Notes: generated from the letters alone by a model not told the origin. DNA of 64,000 bases from Turicibacter sp. TJ11 (GCF_021497505.1 NZ_CP069349.1:335861-399860); one strand, 5' to 3'. Positions 8,579 through 18,663 are shown, counted from the stretch's first letter. Numbers and translations: made by a program.

Positions 8579-9880
8579 ATGTCTGTACGTTTTCAAGATT
8601 TAAATATAAAACCATATTTAAAAGCAGCAGTTGCTGATTTACATTTTGAAACTTTAACACAAATCCAAGAAGAGGTTATGCCTTTAGCATTAAAGAGAAA
8701 AGATATTATTGGACAATCTCAAACAGGAAGCGGGAAAACGCATGCTTTCTTAATTCCTATTTTTGAGGGATTAGATGAAGAGTTACATCAAGTTCAAGCG
8801 GTCATTACAACGCCAACTCGTGAGTTAGCTGAACAAATTTATAATGTAGCGATGCAATTAGCATCATTTTGTGATAAACCAATTAAAATTGGCCGTTACG
8901 TAGGTGGAACGGATAAACATAAAACAATTGAGAAATTAGGAACACAACCACAAATTGTTATTGGAACACCAGGGCGAATTAAAGACTTAGCGATTAATGA
9001 ACGTGTTTTATTAGTTCACACAGCTAAAATGTTTGTGGTGGATGAAGCTGATATGACGCTTGAAACAGGATTCTTAACAGATATCGATCAAATTGCAGGA
9101 ACAATGGGGCGTGACCTACAAATGATGGTGTTCTCTGCAACAATTCCTCAAGCATTAAAGCCATTTTTGAAAAAATATATGGCAGCTCCAACACATGTTC
9201 ATATTCAACCTCGTCAACAAACAGCGGTGAAGATTGAACATATTTTATATCCAACGAAGCACCGTAGTCGTGTGAATATTGTGGCTAACATTTTAAAAGC
9301 CTTAAATCCATATTTAGCAATTATCTTTGTTAATACAAAACAACATGCGACAGAAGTTTCAAATGCCTTACTTTCACAAGGATTCCGTGTGGGACAAATT
9401 CATGGGGATTTAACACCACGTCAACGTCGTCAAATGATGCAACGTATTCGTAACTTAGAATTCCAATACATTGTAGCAACGGATATTGCGGCACGCGGAA
9501 TTGATATTGAAGGGGTTAGTCATGTTATTAACTACGAACTTCCTCAAGATCTAGAGTTTTACATTCATCGTGTTGGGCGTACCGCACGTGGAAATTATGA
9601 TGGAATCGCGATTACTTTATACGATTCATCAGATGAAGAAATCTTACAACAATTAGAAGAACGTGGAATTACTTTTAACTATCGTGAAGTTAAAAATGGT
9701 GAGTTAGTATCAGTTAATGCACGTAATTCACGTCAAAAACGTGTGAAAAAAGAAAATGAAATTGATCAAATTGCTAAATCAAAAGTTCGTAAACCGAAAA
9801 AAGTAACACCAGGTTATAAAAAGAAAATGAAAGCTCAAATGGAGCAAGTGAAGCGTCAAGAGCGTCGTAAACGTAAATAA
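8579..9880 (+). CDS. cshB: DEAD-box RNA helicase, CshB-like
   Basis: 433 residues. All helicase motifs are in order: Q motif (FETLTQIQ), SQTGSGKTHAF (Walker A), PTRELAEQ, VVDEADMTLE (DEAD), SATIP, and C-terminal RGIDIEGV and HRVGRTARG. A basic lysine/arginine-rich tail follows. Such helicases remodel RNA in ribosome assembly and mRNA decay, often in the cold. GAAGGAG at 8564-8570 selects ATG 8579. The nfo gene follows after about 20 bases, the same order as cshB-nfo in Bacillus, which supports the CshB assignment. Confidence 0.92.
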   Translation: MSVRFQDLNIKPYLKAAVADLHFETLTQIQEEVMPLALKRKDIIGQSQTGSGKTHAFLIPIFEGLDEELHQVQAVITTPTRELAEQIYNVAMQLASFCDKPIKIGRYVGGTDKHKTIEKLGTQPQIVIGTPGRIKDLAINERVLLVHTAKMFVVDEADMTLETGFLTDIDQIAGTMGRDLQMMVFSATIPQALKPFLKKYMAAPTHVHIQPRQQTAVKIEHILYPTKHRSRVNIVANILKALNPYLAIIFVNTKQHATEVSNALLSQGFRVGQIHGDLTPRQRRQMMQRIRNLEFQYIVATDIAARGIDIEGVSHVINYELPQDLEFYIHRVGRTARGNYDGIAITLYDSSDEEILQQLEERGITFNYREVKNGELVSVNARNSRQKRVKKENEIDQIAKSKVRKPKKVTPGYKKKMKAQMEQVKRQERRKRK

Positions 9881-9901
9881 TTGAAAGCTAGGTGAGAAGT
9901 G

Positions 9902-10804
9902 ATGTTAAAGATTGGGTCTCATGTTGGAATGGCAGGAAAAGAGATGCTACTAGGAGCTGCGAAAGAAGCGGCTTCTTATGGAGCAAATACATTTATGATT
10001 TATACAGGTGCGCCACAAAACACGCGTCGAAAACCGATTGAGGAGTTAAATATTGAAGCAGGTTGGAAGTATATGAATGAACATGGACTTTCAGATATTG
10101 TTGTTCATGCGCCATACATTATTAACTTAGCTAATACGGTTAAGCCAGAAACATTTGAGTTAGCTGTTGAGTTTTTAGCAAAAGAAATCGAACGTTCAGA
10201 AGCACTTCGTGCCTATACTTTAGTACTTCATCCAGGGGCTCATGTTGGTGCTGGAGCAGAAGCGGGACTTCAAAAGATTGTAGAAGGATTAAACACCGTC
10301 TTAACTAAAGATACAAACATCACGGTTGCTTTAGAAACAATGGCCGGAAAAGGAACGGAAGTTGGACGTAGCTTCGAAGAGTTAGCCTATATTTTTGATC
10401 ACGTTACTCATAACGATAAGCTACGCGTTTGTTTTGATACTTGTCACGTTCATGATGCAGGGTACGACATTGTGAATGATTTTGGTGGCATTTTAGAGTC
10501 TTTTGATCGTTTAATTGGAAAAAAACAAATATCTGCGTTTCATATTAACGACAGTAAAAATATAAGTGGTGCTAAAAAAGATCGTCATGAAAATATCGGT
10601 TTTGGGGAAATCGGGTTCGAAGCTTTAAAATACATTATGTATCATGAAGATTTTAAAGACGTTCCTAAGATTTTAGAAACCCCTTATGTTAGTGTAGGAG
10701 AAGATTCAAAAGATAAGGTCCCACCTTATAAACAAGAAATTGAAATGTTTAAAAAAGGGGAGTTTAATCCTCAAAATTTAGAGCGTATTTTAGGTCGTCT
10801 ATAA
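9902..10804 (+). CDS. nfo: Endonuclease IV
   Basis: 300 residues. AP endonuclease that cleaves 5' of abasic sites in base-excision repair. The trinuclear zinc ligands are present: [48 protein letters not shown] and LETPY. AGGTGAG just upstream favours ATG 9902; a GTG three bases earlier is possible. Likely co-transcribed with the helicase gene. Confidence 0.96.
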   Translation: MLKIGSHVGMAGKEMLLGAAKEAASYGANTFMIYTGAPQNTRRKPIEELNIEAGWKYMNEHGLSDIVVHAPYIINLANTVKPETFELAVEFLAKEIERSEALRAYTLVLHPGAHVGAGAEAGLQKIVEGLNTVLTKDTNITVALETMAGKGTEVGRSFEELAYIFDHVTHNDKLRVCFDTCHVHDAGYDIVNDFGGILESFDRLIGKKQISAFHINDSKNISGAKKDRHENIGFGEIGFEALKYIMYHEDFKDVPKILETPYVSVGEDSKDKVPPYKQEIEMFKKGEFNPQNLERILGRL

Positions 10805-10805
10805 T

Positions 10806-10838
10806 AAAAATAACCATCTATTAAGATGGTTATTTTTT
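10806..10838. terminator. Bidirectional terminator between nfo and the DUF2624-like gene
   Basis: AATAACCATCT/AGATGGTTATT stem flanked by A and T runs; serves both convergent genes. Confidence 0.88.
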
Positions 10839-11096
10839 ATTAAAAATGACATTACGTTTAATCGACGTAATGAGTTCGTTGTACTTAGATATATTAGATG
10901 AATTAAGGTGTGTGCATAATTGGTCGGGTTTTAAAGATAAAGAACTTTCGTCCATCACTTCATCCCAGTGATGACTTAAAAGATGATGAAAGCACTCTAA
11001 ATCGTTAGAATCGATTCGTAAGTCATTTTTAACATTTAATAAGTTTAGCTCTTCAATGGTAAGTTGCATTAAGGTTGCTTTCAGTAGCTCATACAT
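10830..11096 (-). CDS. DUF2624-like (YqfT-type) small protein
   Basis: 88 residues, mostly helical, with no membrane segment. It starts MYELLKATLMQLTIEELNLL and has an HH/HW-rich centre. Function unknown. B. subtilis carries the small DUF2624 protein YqfT directly after nfo, and length and position match, so I propose homology; the sequence similarity is from memory and modest. AAAGGGGGA six bases upstream selects ATG 11096 over the ATG at 11120. Confidence 0.6.
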   Translation of the reverse strand: MYELLKATLMQLTIEELNLLNVKNDLRIDSNDLECFHHLLSHHWDEVMDESSLSLKPDQLCTHLNSSNISKYNELITSIKRNVIFNKK

Positions 11097-11330
11097 AGCG
11101 ATTCCCCCTTTTGCAATCATGAGCGGTACTCACTTATACTATGAATTCTATGGTAAAACGTTCTAAAAAATGAGTAACTTTTTCAAATACACCGGTTACG
11201 GATAGAAAAAAAGAGGATTTTATGGGAGTTATGGTCATGAATGAAGTAAGTGATGATTGAAAAAATGTGCAATAAGCTTTCTGAAAAAAGTTCATGTTGT
11301 TAAGTTAGCAATTTGATGGTACATAATATA

Positions 11331-11360
11331 AAAAACGAGAACATTAATCTTCTCGTTTTT
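11331..11360. terminator. Terminator at the end of ispG
   Basis: AAAACGAGA/TCTCGTTTT stem overlapping the last codons of ispG; symmetrical A and T runs. Confidence 0.8.
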
Positions 11361-12441
11361 CTTTTGACTCGCGTTCTTTAATTAGTAATTGAATTTCTTC
11401 AACCAGTGTATCAAACATTTGATCTTCAGGTACTTTACGAATGATTTCTCCGTTTTTAATTAGTAATCCTTCACCACGACCACCAGCAATTCCAATATCA
11501 GCATTTTTAGCTTCTCCTGGACCGTTGACTGCACATCCCATGACTGCGACATGAATATCGTGTGGAATAGTTGTTAAATAATCTTCTACACGTTGTGCTA
11601 ATGGAATCAGGTTATATTGAATACGTCCGCATGTTGGACATGAAATTAAGGTTGCAGCATTTTTAATTAAACCAAAGTTTTTTAAAATTTCACGAGCGAC
11701 TTTAATTTCTTCTACCGGATCGGCACTTAATGAGACGCGCATCGTATTTCCAATGCCTTGATTTAATAAAATTCCAAGACCAATTGCACTTTTAATCGTT
11801 CCTGAGAACACAGTTCCCGCTTCTGTAATTCCTAAGTGTAGTGGATATTTAAATGTTTGAGCAGCTAATTCGTAAGCTTTAATCGCTAACTCAGTATCTG
11901 ACGCTTTTAAAGAAATAATGATGTCTTCAAATCCAAGCTCTTCTAAAATTTGCACATGGAATTTTGCACTTTCAACCATTCCTTCAGGTGTTGGTTTTTT
12001 GTATTTTTGTAAAATATGTTTTTCAAGTGAACCAGCGTTCACTCCAATACGAATAGCGACTTGGTTAGCCTTAGCTGCCTCCACGACTTGACGAACTTTT
12101 TCAACATTACCAATATTTCCTGGATTGATACGGATTTTATCAACACCTGCTTCAATAGCCTTTAGTGCTAAGCGATAATCAAAATGAATATCAACGACTA
12201 AAGGAATCGAAATTTTTGATTTAATTTCCTTTAAAGCTGCTGCATCCGTTTCATCTAAACAAGCGACACGAACGAGTTGACATCCAGCTTCAGCTAGACG
12301 ATTAATTTGTTCGACTGTTCCTTCAATATCATGTGTTTTTGTTGTGGTCATACTTTGAATAATGACTTCGTTAGCACCACCAATATATAAATTCCCAACT
12401 TTAACACGTTTTGTATTGGTACGATGTGTTATGTTTGACAT
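11344..12441 (-). CDS. ispG: 4-hydroxy-3-methylbut-2-en-1-yl diphosphate synthase
   Basis: 365 residues, bacterial two-domain length. Converts MEcPP to HMBPP using a 4Fe-4S cluster. TIM-barrel signatures ([23 protein letters not shown]-like [20 protein letters not shown]) lead to the cluster domain with ISCPTCGR and [12 protein letters not shown] plus the conserved Glu near the end of that motif. GGGGTG lies nine bases before ATG 12441; the upstream in-frame ATG at 12459 has no such site. Confidence 0.97.
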   Translation of the reverse strand: MSNITHRTNTKRVKVGNLYIGGANEVIIQSMTTTKTHDIEGTVEQINRLAEAGCQLVRVACLDETDAAALKEIKSKISIPLVVDIHFDYRLALKAIEAGVDKIRINPGNIGNVEKVRQVVEAAKANQVAIRIGVNAGSLEKHILQKYKKPTPEGMVESAKFHVQILEELGFEDIIISLKASDTELAIKAYELAAQTFKYPLHLGITEAGTVFSGTIKSAIGLGILLNQGIGNTMRVSLSADPVEEIKVAREILKNFGLIKNAATLISCPTCGRIQYNLIPLAQRVEDYLTTIPHDIHVAVMGCAVNGPGEAKNADIGIAGGRGEGLLIKNGEIIRKVPEDQMFDTLVEEIQLLIKERESKEKRED

Positions 12442-12539
12442 CGATCTTTCACCCCACAATTTAGCTTATTTTGTAATAAAATGCGACAAGGGCATATATA
12501 CCCGTCTTTAATTATATAATAATTTTGAGGGGTTTCAAC

Positions 12540-12545
12540 TATAAT
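12540..12545 (+). promoter_or_regulatory. Likely -10 element of sodA
   Basis: TATAAT at 12540-12545, 25 bases before the start codon. An AT-only imperfect palindrome (about 12510-12523) lies just upstream and could bind a regulator, but it is not a clear PerR box. Confidence 0.45.
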
Positions 12546-12570
12546 ACCCGAATTAAAGGAGCGGATTACT

Positions 12571-13194
12571 ATGACAGGTTACACTTTACCATCATTACCT
12601 TATGCTTATAATGCACTTGAGCCAATTATCGATACACAAACGGTAGAAATTCATCATACAAAGCATCATAAAGCATATCTTGATAAATTAAATGATTTAG
12701 TTAAACGATATCCATCGTTTTTCGAGGGGAAAAGTATTGAAGAGATTTTAAGTCAACCAGAAACGATTCCAGCAGACATCCGTCAAGATGTTATTAATCA
12801 AGGGGGAGGGTATGTTAACCATAATTTATACTTCTGTAGCCTTTCTCCAAATGGTGGTGGGGCACCACACGGAAAATTAGCAGAAGAGATCAATAAAGCC
12901 TTTGGTAGCTTTGATCGAATGAAGCAATTATTAAGTGAAGCAGCTGTTGGACAATTTGGTTCAGGTTACGGTTGGTTAGTTTTAAATGATAAAAAAGAAT
13001 TACAAATCATTAAAGCTCCAAATCAAGAATCACCTTTAAGCACAGGTTATCAACCATTATTAAATATTGATGTTTGGGAACATGCTTACTACTTAAAATA
13101 TCAAAATCGTCGCCCTGAGTATGTAAGTGCCATTTTTGATGTGATTAACTGGGATGAAGTTGAACATCGTTATGAAGAAGCACTAAATAAATAA
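12571..13194 (+). CDS. sodA: Superoxide dismutase, Fe/Mn type
   Basis: 207 residues. It opens with LPSLPYAYNALEPIID and HHTKHHKAYLDKLN (metal His), then HNLYFCSLSP (His) and, near the C-terminus, NIDVWEHAYYLKYQNRRPEYV with the DxWEHAYY Asp and His ligands. It detoxifies superoxide. Metal preference cannot be settled by eye. Own terminator downstream; single gene. Confidence 0.96.
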   Translation: MTGYTLPSLPYAYNALEPIIDTQTVEIHHTKHHKAYLDKLNDLVKRYPSFFEGKSIEEILSQPETIPADIRQDVINQGGGYVNHNLYFCSLSPNGGGAPHGKLAEEINKAFGSFDRMKQLLSEAAVGQFGSGYGWLVLNDKKELQIIKAPNQESPLSTGYQPLLNIDVWEHAYYLKYQNRRPEYVSAIFDVINWDEVEHRYEEALNK

Positions 13195-13196
13195 AC

Positions 13197-13232
13197 AAAA
13201 AGCTGGTTTATTATTTTAAGCCAGCTTTTTTT
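13197..13232 (+). terminator. sodA terminator
   Basis: AAAGCTGG/CCAGCTTT stem with a T-run of seven. Confidence 0.88.
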
Positions 13233-13435
13233 GTCTTTTCTGCAAAGAAAAGACAAGGAAGCGTTCATAAATGGAATAGCTAACTTTAGGCTTAAATTTT
13301 GGAAGAAGTTTAAAATAAGTAGTAATCAAATGAAGCGTGATGAAATAAATTCATTTTAACGCAACATCTTGTTATAAAATTGACATAATAAGAGTAGTTT
13401 TTACATAAAAAATTCAATTTGCTCCTTTTGAAGTG

Positions 13436-13444
13436 TGATATAAT
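13436..13444 (+). promoter_or_regulatory. Extended -10 promoter of the PBP gene
   Basis: TGATATAAT with the -10 hexamer at 13439-13444. Confidence 0.65.
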
Positions 13445-13477
13445 AGGTGAGAAGTTAGAGTGGAAAGGTGTAGAATC

Positions 13478-15613
13478 ATGCTAGATAAGTTATTAAAGCT
13501 AATTAAATCATTAGTTTTTAGAATAAATGTATTAAAGGCAGTTTGCCTCATTTTATTTTTAGTGGTTATTTTTCGACTATATGCGATTCAAGTGACCTAT
13601 TCGTCGGATTATCAAGCATTCATCGATCGGACCTCAACCATTGCGTTACAAAAAAATGTGCCTCGAGGGGTGATTTATGATCGAAATCGTGCGGTCTTAG
13701 TGGATAATCAGGCGGTTAATACGATTACCTATCAATTATATTCAGGAGTTAGTTCATCAGAGATGAAAGAAATCGCTGGAAAATTAGCCGATTTAATTGA
13801 GGTAGAATTTGATAAATTAACGTCCCGAGATTTAAAGGACCTTTACATTGAAATATTTCCCGAAGACGCAAAAGCCTTATTAACGGAGCAGGAACAAAAA
13901 GAATTAGCTTCGGACAATGATGCCTATTATCAACTTCAACTTAGCCGAATTACGGAAGAACACTTAAATCAGTTAACAGATCATGACAAAGAAACACACG
14001 CTATCTTTATTAAAATGAATAAAGGAACCAATTTAACCTCAAATATTGTTAAACAAGGGGCAACTGAAGAAGAAATTGCCGTTGTTAATGAGCACCTTGA
14101 AGAGATGCCAGGTGTTAATACAGATGTTGACTGGAACCGAACGTATCCAAGTGTTGCCCAGTGGCATCCTATCTACGGGAGGGTCTCAACTTATGAACAA
14201 GGACTTCCTGCAACATCATCAGGATATTATCTTGCGCATGATTATCAATCCAATGATCGTGTAGGGCTATCTCAGTTAGAATATTATTATGAAGATTTAC
14301 TTCGAGGATATAAGTCTCAATACGTTTTAACAAAGGAAAATGAGGTTTCAAGCTATGATGAAATCTATGAAGGACAACGTGGATATGAGATGGTACTAAC
14401 GATTGATGCTGATTTACAAGCAGCTGTCAATCAAATTGTAGAAGAAGAAATGCTCAGTGCTAAAAAGAATTCATCTACGACTAAGTATTTACGTGAAGCG
14501 TATATTGTTATGACTAATCCTAATACAGGAGAAATCTTAGCAATGACTGGACGTATTATTGAATGGGATGACGAGAAGAAAGAGTATGTCTTTACTGATA
14601 ATTCATTAGGAACATTCCAAAACTCTTTTACGATGGGATCGGTTGTAAAAGGTGCTACCCTCCTTGCTGGATATAATGCAAATGCAACAACGCTTGGGCA
14701 AGTTCGTTTGGATGAAAAAATGTCATTTAAAGGTGGATTAATCAAAGGTTCTTGGAAGGTTATGGGGAACATTAATGATATTACAGCGTTAACGCAATCA
14801 AGTAACGTCTACTTTTTTAAGCAAACGATGTCATTAGCAGGAGGCGTTAATTATTACGCTGGAATGCCACTCGTTTTAGATTTAGATGTCTTTGATTATT
14901 ATCGTTCGTTCTTTAACCAGTTTGGTTTAGGGGTTGCAACAGGAATCGATTTACCAAATGAATCAACAGGACTGATTGAATCTCAACGCACCTCAGGAAA
15001 ATTACTTGACTTTTCGATCGGTCAAGCTGATATTTACACCACGATGCAACTTGTTCAATATGGCTCAACCATTGCAACAAATGGTAAACGTTTTGCCCCG
15101 ACATTAGTGAAAGAAATTTACTTACCTTCTAATGAGGAGGTCGATGGAAAACAATTGCTCGAAGGGTTTACACCAAGACTATTAAATGTTGTCGATCTTA
15201 ATGAAAAACACTTAGAACAGGTGAAAAAAGGTTTTGTAGGCGCCCTACAATCAAGTAACGGAACCGGGTATTCGGTGTTTGCAAAAGCAACCTATAATCC
15301 AGCTGGAAAAACAGGAACGGCAGAAGAGTATGCACGTGATGAAGAAGGAAAGTACATGAGAGATAGTAATGGTGAGTTAATAGAAGTGCATAATCGTACC
15401 CTTATTGCCTATGCTCCAGCAGATAGCCCAGAGATTGCAATTTCCGTTGTTGTTCCTCAAGGTGAATTAACGACTCAATCACATCCAATTTCATTAAATA
15501 TTGGTCAACGTTCAATGCAAGCTTATTTTGACTTGAAAAAGGAACGAGCAGAAGCTGAAAAAACAGAAACAGAAAATGCTGATTCGACAATTCCAGTCAG
15601 TCAGGAAGAATAG
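13478..15613 (+). CDS. Class B penicillin-binding protein (PBP2/PbpA type)
   Basis: 711 residues. A single membrane anchor near residues 15-40 is followed by the PBP dimerisation/pedestal region (VPRGVIYDRN) and a C-terminal transpeptidase with catalytic SxxK in GSVVKG, SxN in QSSNVYF and KTGTAE. It cross-links peptidoglycan. The tail (about 25 residues) is rich in Glu, Lys and Thr. In B. subtilis pbpA lies close to sodA as here. GGAAAGGTG seven bases upstream selects ATG 13478. Confidence 0.92.
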   Translation: MLDKLLKLIKSLVFRINVLKAVCLILFLVVIFRLYAIQVTYSSDYQAFIDRTSTIALQKNVPRGVIYDRNRAVLVDNQAVNTITYQLYSGVSSSEMKEIAGKLADLIEVEFDKLTSRDLKDLYIEIFPEDAKALLTEQEQKELASDNDAYYQLQLSRITEEHLNQLTDHDKETHAIFIKMNKGTNLTSNIVKQGATEEEIAVVNEHLEEMPGVNTDVDWNRTYPSVAQWHPIYGRVSTYEQGLPATSSGYYLAHDYQSNDRVGLSQLEYYYEDLLRGYKSQYVLTKENEVSSYDEIYEGQRGYEMVLTIDADLQAAVNQIVEEEMLSAKKNSSTTKYLREAYIVMTNPNTGEILAMTGRIIEWDDEKKEYVFTDNSLGTFQNSFTMGSVVKGATLLAGYNANATTLGQVRLDEKMSFKGGLIKGSWKVMGNINDITALTQSSNVYFFKQTMSLAGGVNYYAGMPLVLDLDVFDYYRSFFNQFGLGVATGIDLPNESTGLIESQRTSGKLLDFSIGQADIYTTMQLVQYGSTIATNGKRFAPTLVKEIYLPSNEEVDGKQLLEGFTPRLLNVVDLNEKHLEQVKKGFVGALQSSNGTGYSVFAKATYNPAGKTGTAEEYARDEEGKYMRDSNGELIEVHNRTLIAYAPADSPEIAISVVVPQGELTTQSHPISLNIGQRSMQAYFDLKKERAEAEKTETENADSTIPVSQEE

Positions 15614-15731
15614 AATAAGAAAAAATTAGATTTTATGCATAATAAAGGTAAAAATAGTTATCCTATTAAAAGGAATCACGATCTTACTCTTATTTTTAGC
15701 AATAAGAGTGTCGTTTAGTTAAAAATAACAC

Positions 15732-15760
15732 TTGAGCTACGCAGCAGCATTTGTTATAAT
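15732..15760 (+). promoter_or_regulatory. Upstream promoter of rpmG
   Basis: TTGAGC (15732-15737), 17 bases, TATAAT (15755-15760), with an extended TG. Confidence 0.7.
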
Positions 15761-15821
15761 TTTTACACATCATATTAAACAACAAAGAATTACTTTATAG
15801 TACAAAATGATAAAAAAAACT

Positions 15822-15850
15822 TTGTTTTTTATACTCTCTCATGCTATAAT
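15822..15850 (+). promoter_or_regulatory. Proximal promoter of rpmG
   Basis: TTGTTT (15822-15827), 17 bases, TATAAT (15845-15850) with TGC in front. Two promoters in series fit a highly expressed ribosomal gene. Confidence 0.7.
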
Positions 15851-15882
15851 GTAGAAGTTGTTATTAGATTGGAGGGATTTTA

Positions 15883-16032
15883 GTGCGAGTAAATCTTACA
15901 TTAAAATGTACAGTTTGCGGTGAAGAAAACTACATTTCTAAAAAAAATAAACGTAATAACCCAGAACGTCTTGAGATGAATAAATACTGCCCACGTTGCC
16001 GTAAATCAACTGCTCATCGCGAGAAAAAATAA
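15883..16032 (+). CDS. rpmG: 50S ribosomal protein L33, zinc-ribbon form
   Basis: 49 residues, full length, beginning with GTG after GGAGGGATT. It reads [17 protein letters not shown] and has two CxxC pairs (CTVC and CPRC), the zinc-binding form. Single gene with its own terminator; the usual secE and nusG partners are not next to it, so this is the rpmGA-like locus seen near glcK in Bacillus. Confidence 0.97.
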   Translation: MRVNLTLKCTVCGEENYISKKNKRNNPERLEMNKYCPRCRKSTAHREKK

Positions 16033-16050
16033 GGAATACTTCCTTTTTAT

Positions 16051-16080
16051 AAATCCTGTTATCCAACAGGATTTTTTTTA
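16051..16080 (+). terminator. rpmG terminator
   Basis: ATCCTGTT/AACAGGAT stem, then a run of T. Confidence 0.88.
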
Positions 16081-16363
16081 TACCTTTCTATCTATTTTCA
16101 ACTTGCTCAAATAACAAAGATCAATTTGGTTCAAAAAAAGAAATGCAGTGTTTATCAAATAACATCAATAAAAAGTTAATCGATAAAGATCAGTGATCGA
16201 AAAGTTTTAACGATTAAAGGAGTCACCTAATCAAAATTGACTATAAATTTATCATTTAAAGGCTAAATACCTTTTTAAAATACTGACTTTTAGTATTTAA
16301 ATTACAATGATTACACTTTCAAGGTTATGAAAGTGTTTTTTTACATTTTTCGAGTCATATTGT
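16081..16363. other. Intergenic region before ldh with a free-standing terminator
   Basis: About 280 bases without a convincing ORF. A 7-bp hairpin (AAATACT/AGTATTT, about 16279-16299) and a strong terminator at 16313-16343 lie here although no gene ends nearby. They could end read-through from rpmG or a small RNA. Confidence 0.45.
16313..16343 (+). terminator. Terminator without an upstream gene
   Basis: ACACTTTCA/TGAAAGTGT stem and seven T. Confidence 0.8.
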
Positions 16364-16392
16364 TTGTGAAAAATTTTATTATGGTATATAAT
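16364..16392 (+). promoter_or_regulatory. Sigma-A promoter of ldh
   Basis: TTGTGA (16364-16369), 17 bases, TATAAT (16387-16392). Confidence 0.82.
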
Positions 16393-16407
16393 TGAAATTG
16401 AAATAAG

Positions 16408-16476
16408 GACACATAGCCATCTGATCACGATTCAATGATTGAATAAATCAAGATGAAGACTATGGAGATGTGTCAA
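16408..16476 (+). promoter_or_regulatory. Structured 5' leader of ldh
   Basis: The roughly 100-base leader folds on itself: GACACAT near 16409 pairs with ATGTGTC near 16470, extended by CCAT/ATGG across an internal loop, and it encloses a smaller ATTCA/TGAAT hairpin. It lies just before the ribosome-binding site, so it may control ldh expression or mRNA stability. Confidence 0.5.
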
Positions 16477-16510
16477 AAAAACATATATTTATAAACTAGA
16501 GGTGACCATT

Positions 16511-17455
16511 ATGCAAACAGGAGTTAGACGTGTCGTTTTAGTAGGAACTGGATTCGTTGGAATGAGTTTCGCTTATTCAATGTTAAATCAAGGTGGATTA
16601 GAGGAATTTGTTTTAATCGACGTTAACAAAGAAAAAGCTGAAGGGGAAGCAATGGACTTAAGTCATGGTTTACCATTCGCACCACATAAAATGGATATCT
16701 GGGCTGGAACATATGAAGATTGTAAAACAGCTGATATCGTTGTTATCACAGCTGGAGCTAATCAACAACCAGGGGAAACTCGTTTAGATCTAGTTGAGAA
16801 AAACGCAAAAATCATGCGTGGAATTGTACGTGACATCATGAAATCTGGATTTAACGGAATTCTTGTTGTAGCAAGTAACCCAGTCGATGTTTTAACTTAC
16901 GTTGCTTGGCAAGAATCAGGATTACCACGTCATCGTGTTATTGGATCAGGGACAACATTAGATACAGCACGTTTACGTTATGAAATCGGAAAATACTTAA
17001 ATGTGGATCCACGTAACGTTCACGGTTACATTGTTGGAGAACACGGAGATACTGAATTCCCATTATGGTCTCATACAACAGTTGGGGTAATGCCTTTATT
17101 AGATATTATTAAAGATAATCCTCAATACAAATTTGAAGACTTAGAGCAAATTTATGTTAATGTACGTGATGCTGCTTACCATATTATCGAGCGTAAGCGC
17201 GCAACATATTACGGAATTGGGATGGCATTAGCTCGTATCGTTAAAGCAATCTTAAGTGATGAGAACAGTAGCTTATCTGTTTCTGTTTACTTAAATGGTC
17301 AATATGGTCAAAATGACGTATTCGTAGGAGTACCTGCTATTATTAACCGTAATGGAGTTCGTGAAGTCTTTGAATTAAATATTACGGGATCTGAACGCGA
17401 AAAATTAACAAAATCTGTTAACGTTTTAAAAGAAACTTTAGCAACTGTTAAATAA
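16511..17455 (+). CDS. ldh: L-lactate dehydrogenase
   Basis: 314 residues. Reduces pyruvate to L-lactate with NADH. Rossmann motif [13 protein letters not shown], substrate Arg in [17 protein letters not shown] context, [10 protein letters not shown], and the catalytic His in [23 protein letters not shown] places the start at ATG 16511, not at the GTG at 16502 that overlaps it. Monocistronic, with its own promoter, structured leader and terminator. Confidence 0.96.
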   Translation: MQTGVRRVVLVGTGFVGMSFAYSMLNQGGLEEFVLIDVNKEKAEGEAMDLSHGLPFAPHKMDIWAGTYEDCKTADIVVITAGANQQPGETRLDLVEKNAKIMRGIVRDIMKSGFNGILVVASNPVDVLTYVAWQESGLPRHRVIGSGTTLDTARLRYEIGKYLNVDPRNVHGYIVGEHGDTEFPLWSHTTVGVMPLLDIIKDNPQYKFEDLEQIYVNVRDAAYHIIERKRATYYGIGMALARIVKAILSDENSSLSVSVYLNGQYGQNDVFVGVPAIINRNGVREVFELNITGSEREKLTKSVNVLKETLATVK

Positions 17456-17467
17456 TTTATTTTTTAT

Positions 17468-17498
17468 AAAAGACACTGTCAGTTTGACAGTGTCTTTT
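17468..17498 (+). terminator. ldh terminator
   Basis: A perfect 15-bp stem around GACACTGTCA/TGACAGTGTC ending in T. Confidence 0.92.
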
Positions 17499-17669
17499 GC
17501 CCTTTTTAAAAAGGAAAATGTATTAGACTATTTAAGATTTAAAGGGGTTACATCTTTTTATTAGAAAAAGATTATGATAAAATAAAAAAGATAATTAACG
17601 AAGATGAGGAATAATGAATCATTTCATTTGCCCGATTTAGATAGAGTGTTATAAGGAGGATTGTTTTAC

Positions 17670-18611
17670 ATGAAAAAGTATGTATTTGGAATTGATGTTG
17701 GGGGTACAACAATTAAATGTGGTTTATTCTCATCGAAAGGTGAAGTTTTAGAGTCATGGGAAATTGTCACAAATAAAGCGGATCAAGGAAATCATATTAT
17801 TTCTGATATTGCTGCAACAATTCAATCAAAATGTGAAGAAAAAGGAATTCAAGTGAATGAAATTGAAGGTGTTGGAGTGGGGGTTCCTGGTCCAGTTGAT
17901 AACAACGGAGTTGTTCAAGTAGCTGTTAACTTAGGATGGGGGACTCGTGACGTAAAATCAGAGTTAGAAGCATTAGTTCAAGTTCCAGTAGCGGTTGGAA
18001 ATGACGCTAACGTTGCGGCATTAGGTGAATTATGGTTAGGAGCAGCTGCAGGTTCAAAAGATGCGATTATGTTTACATTAGGAACTGGTGTTGGTGGCGG
18101 AGTTATCGTCGACGGTAAAGTTGTTGCTGGTGTTCACGGTGCTGGTGGAGAAATTGGACATTTAGCAGTTGTGTTAGAAGATGGAAATCAATGTAACTGT
18201 GGGAAAAAAGGATGCTTAGAAACAGTTGCATCAGCTACAGGAATCGTTCGTGAAACAGAAAAATACTTAGCAGCAAATGACGAAGCTTCTTCATTACGTA
18301 GCTTAGAAAAAATTGAAGCAAAAGATGTTTTTGATGCAGCTAAAGCAGGAGATGCAGTAGGATTAAAAATGGTGGATCAATTAGGACGCTATATCGGTTT
18401 AGCAGCTGCTAACTTAGCAGCAACAACTGACCCACAAAAAATCATTATTGGTGGAGGAGTTTCTAAAGCAGGAGCTATCTTAATCGATACAATTGTTAAA
18501 CACTATCAATCATTTGCATTTAGTGCCGTTCGTGACACAGAGTTCGTTTTAGCGGAATTAGGAAATGATGCTGGAATCGTTGGTTCAGCTTATTTAGCAA
18601 AAACAGTTTAA
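17670..18611 (+). CDS. glcK: ROK-family glucokinase
   Basis: 313 residues. Phosphorylates glucose to glucose-6-phosphate with ATP. GIDVGGTTIKCGLF (phosphate 1), VGNDANVAALGE with catalytic Asp, GTGVGGG, GEIGHLAV and the ROK zinc motif CNCGKKGCLE are all present. AAGGAGGA nine bases upstream selects ATG 17670. It matches B. subtilis glcK in type and in position before the MBL hydrolase gene and comG. Confidence 0.94.
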   Translation: MKKYVFGIDVGGTTIKCGLFSSKGEVLESWEIVTNKADQGNHIISDIAATIQSKCEEKGIQVNEIEGVGVGVPGPVDNNGVVQVAVNLGWGTRDVKSELEALVQVPVAVGNDANVAALGELWLGAAAGSKDAIMFTLGTGVGGGVIVDGKVVAGVHGAGGEIGHLAVVLEDGNQCNCGKKGCLETVASATGIVRETEKYLAANDEASSLRSLEKIEAKDVFDAAKAGDAVGLKMVDQLGRYIGLAAANLAATTDPQKIIIGGGVSKAGAILIDTIVKHYQSFAFSAVRDTEFVLAELGNDAGIVGSAYLAKTV

Positions 18612-18616
18612 ATAAC

Positions 18617-18641
18617 AAAGCACCCTATTTAGGGTGCTTTA
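18617..18641 (+). terminator. Hairpin after glcK
   Basis: AAAGCACCCTA/TAGGGTGCTTT, 11 bp with a two-base loop; only a short T-run, so termination may be partial and the MBL gene partly co-transcribed. Confidence 0.6.
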
Positions 18642-18663
18642 AGTCGTGTTAGAGGTGATGAAG

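Noticed and set aside
12505-12525. PerR-like box before sodA
   Set aside because: The AT palindrome does not match the PerR consensus well enough.
14046-14772. Several open frames within the PBP gene in other frames
   Set aside because: They lie wholly inside a well-supported gene and have no start signals.
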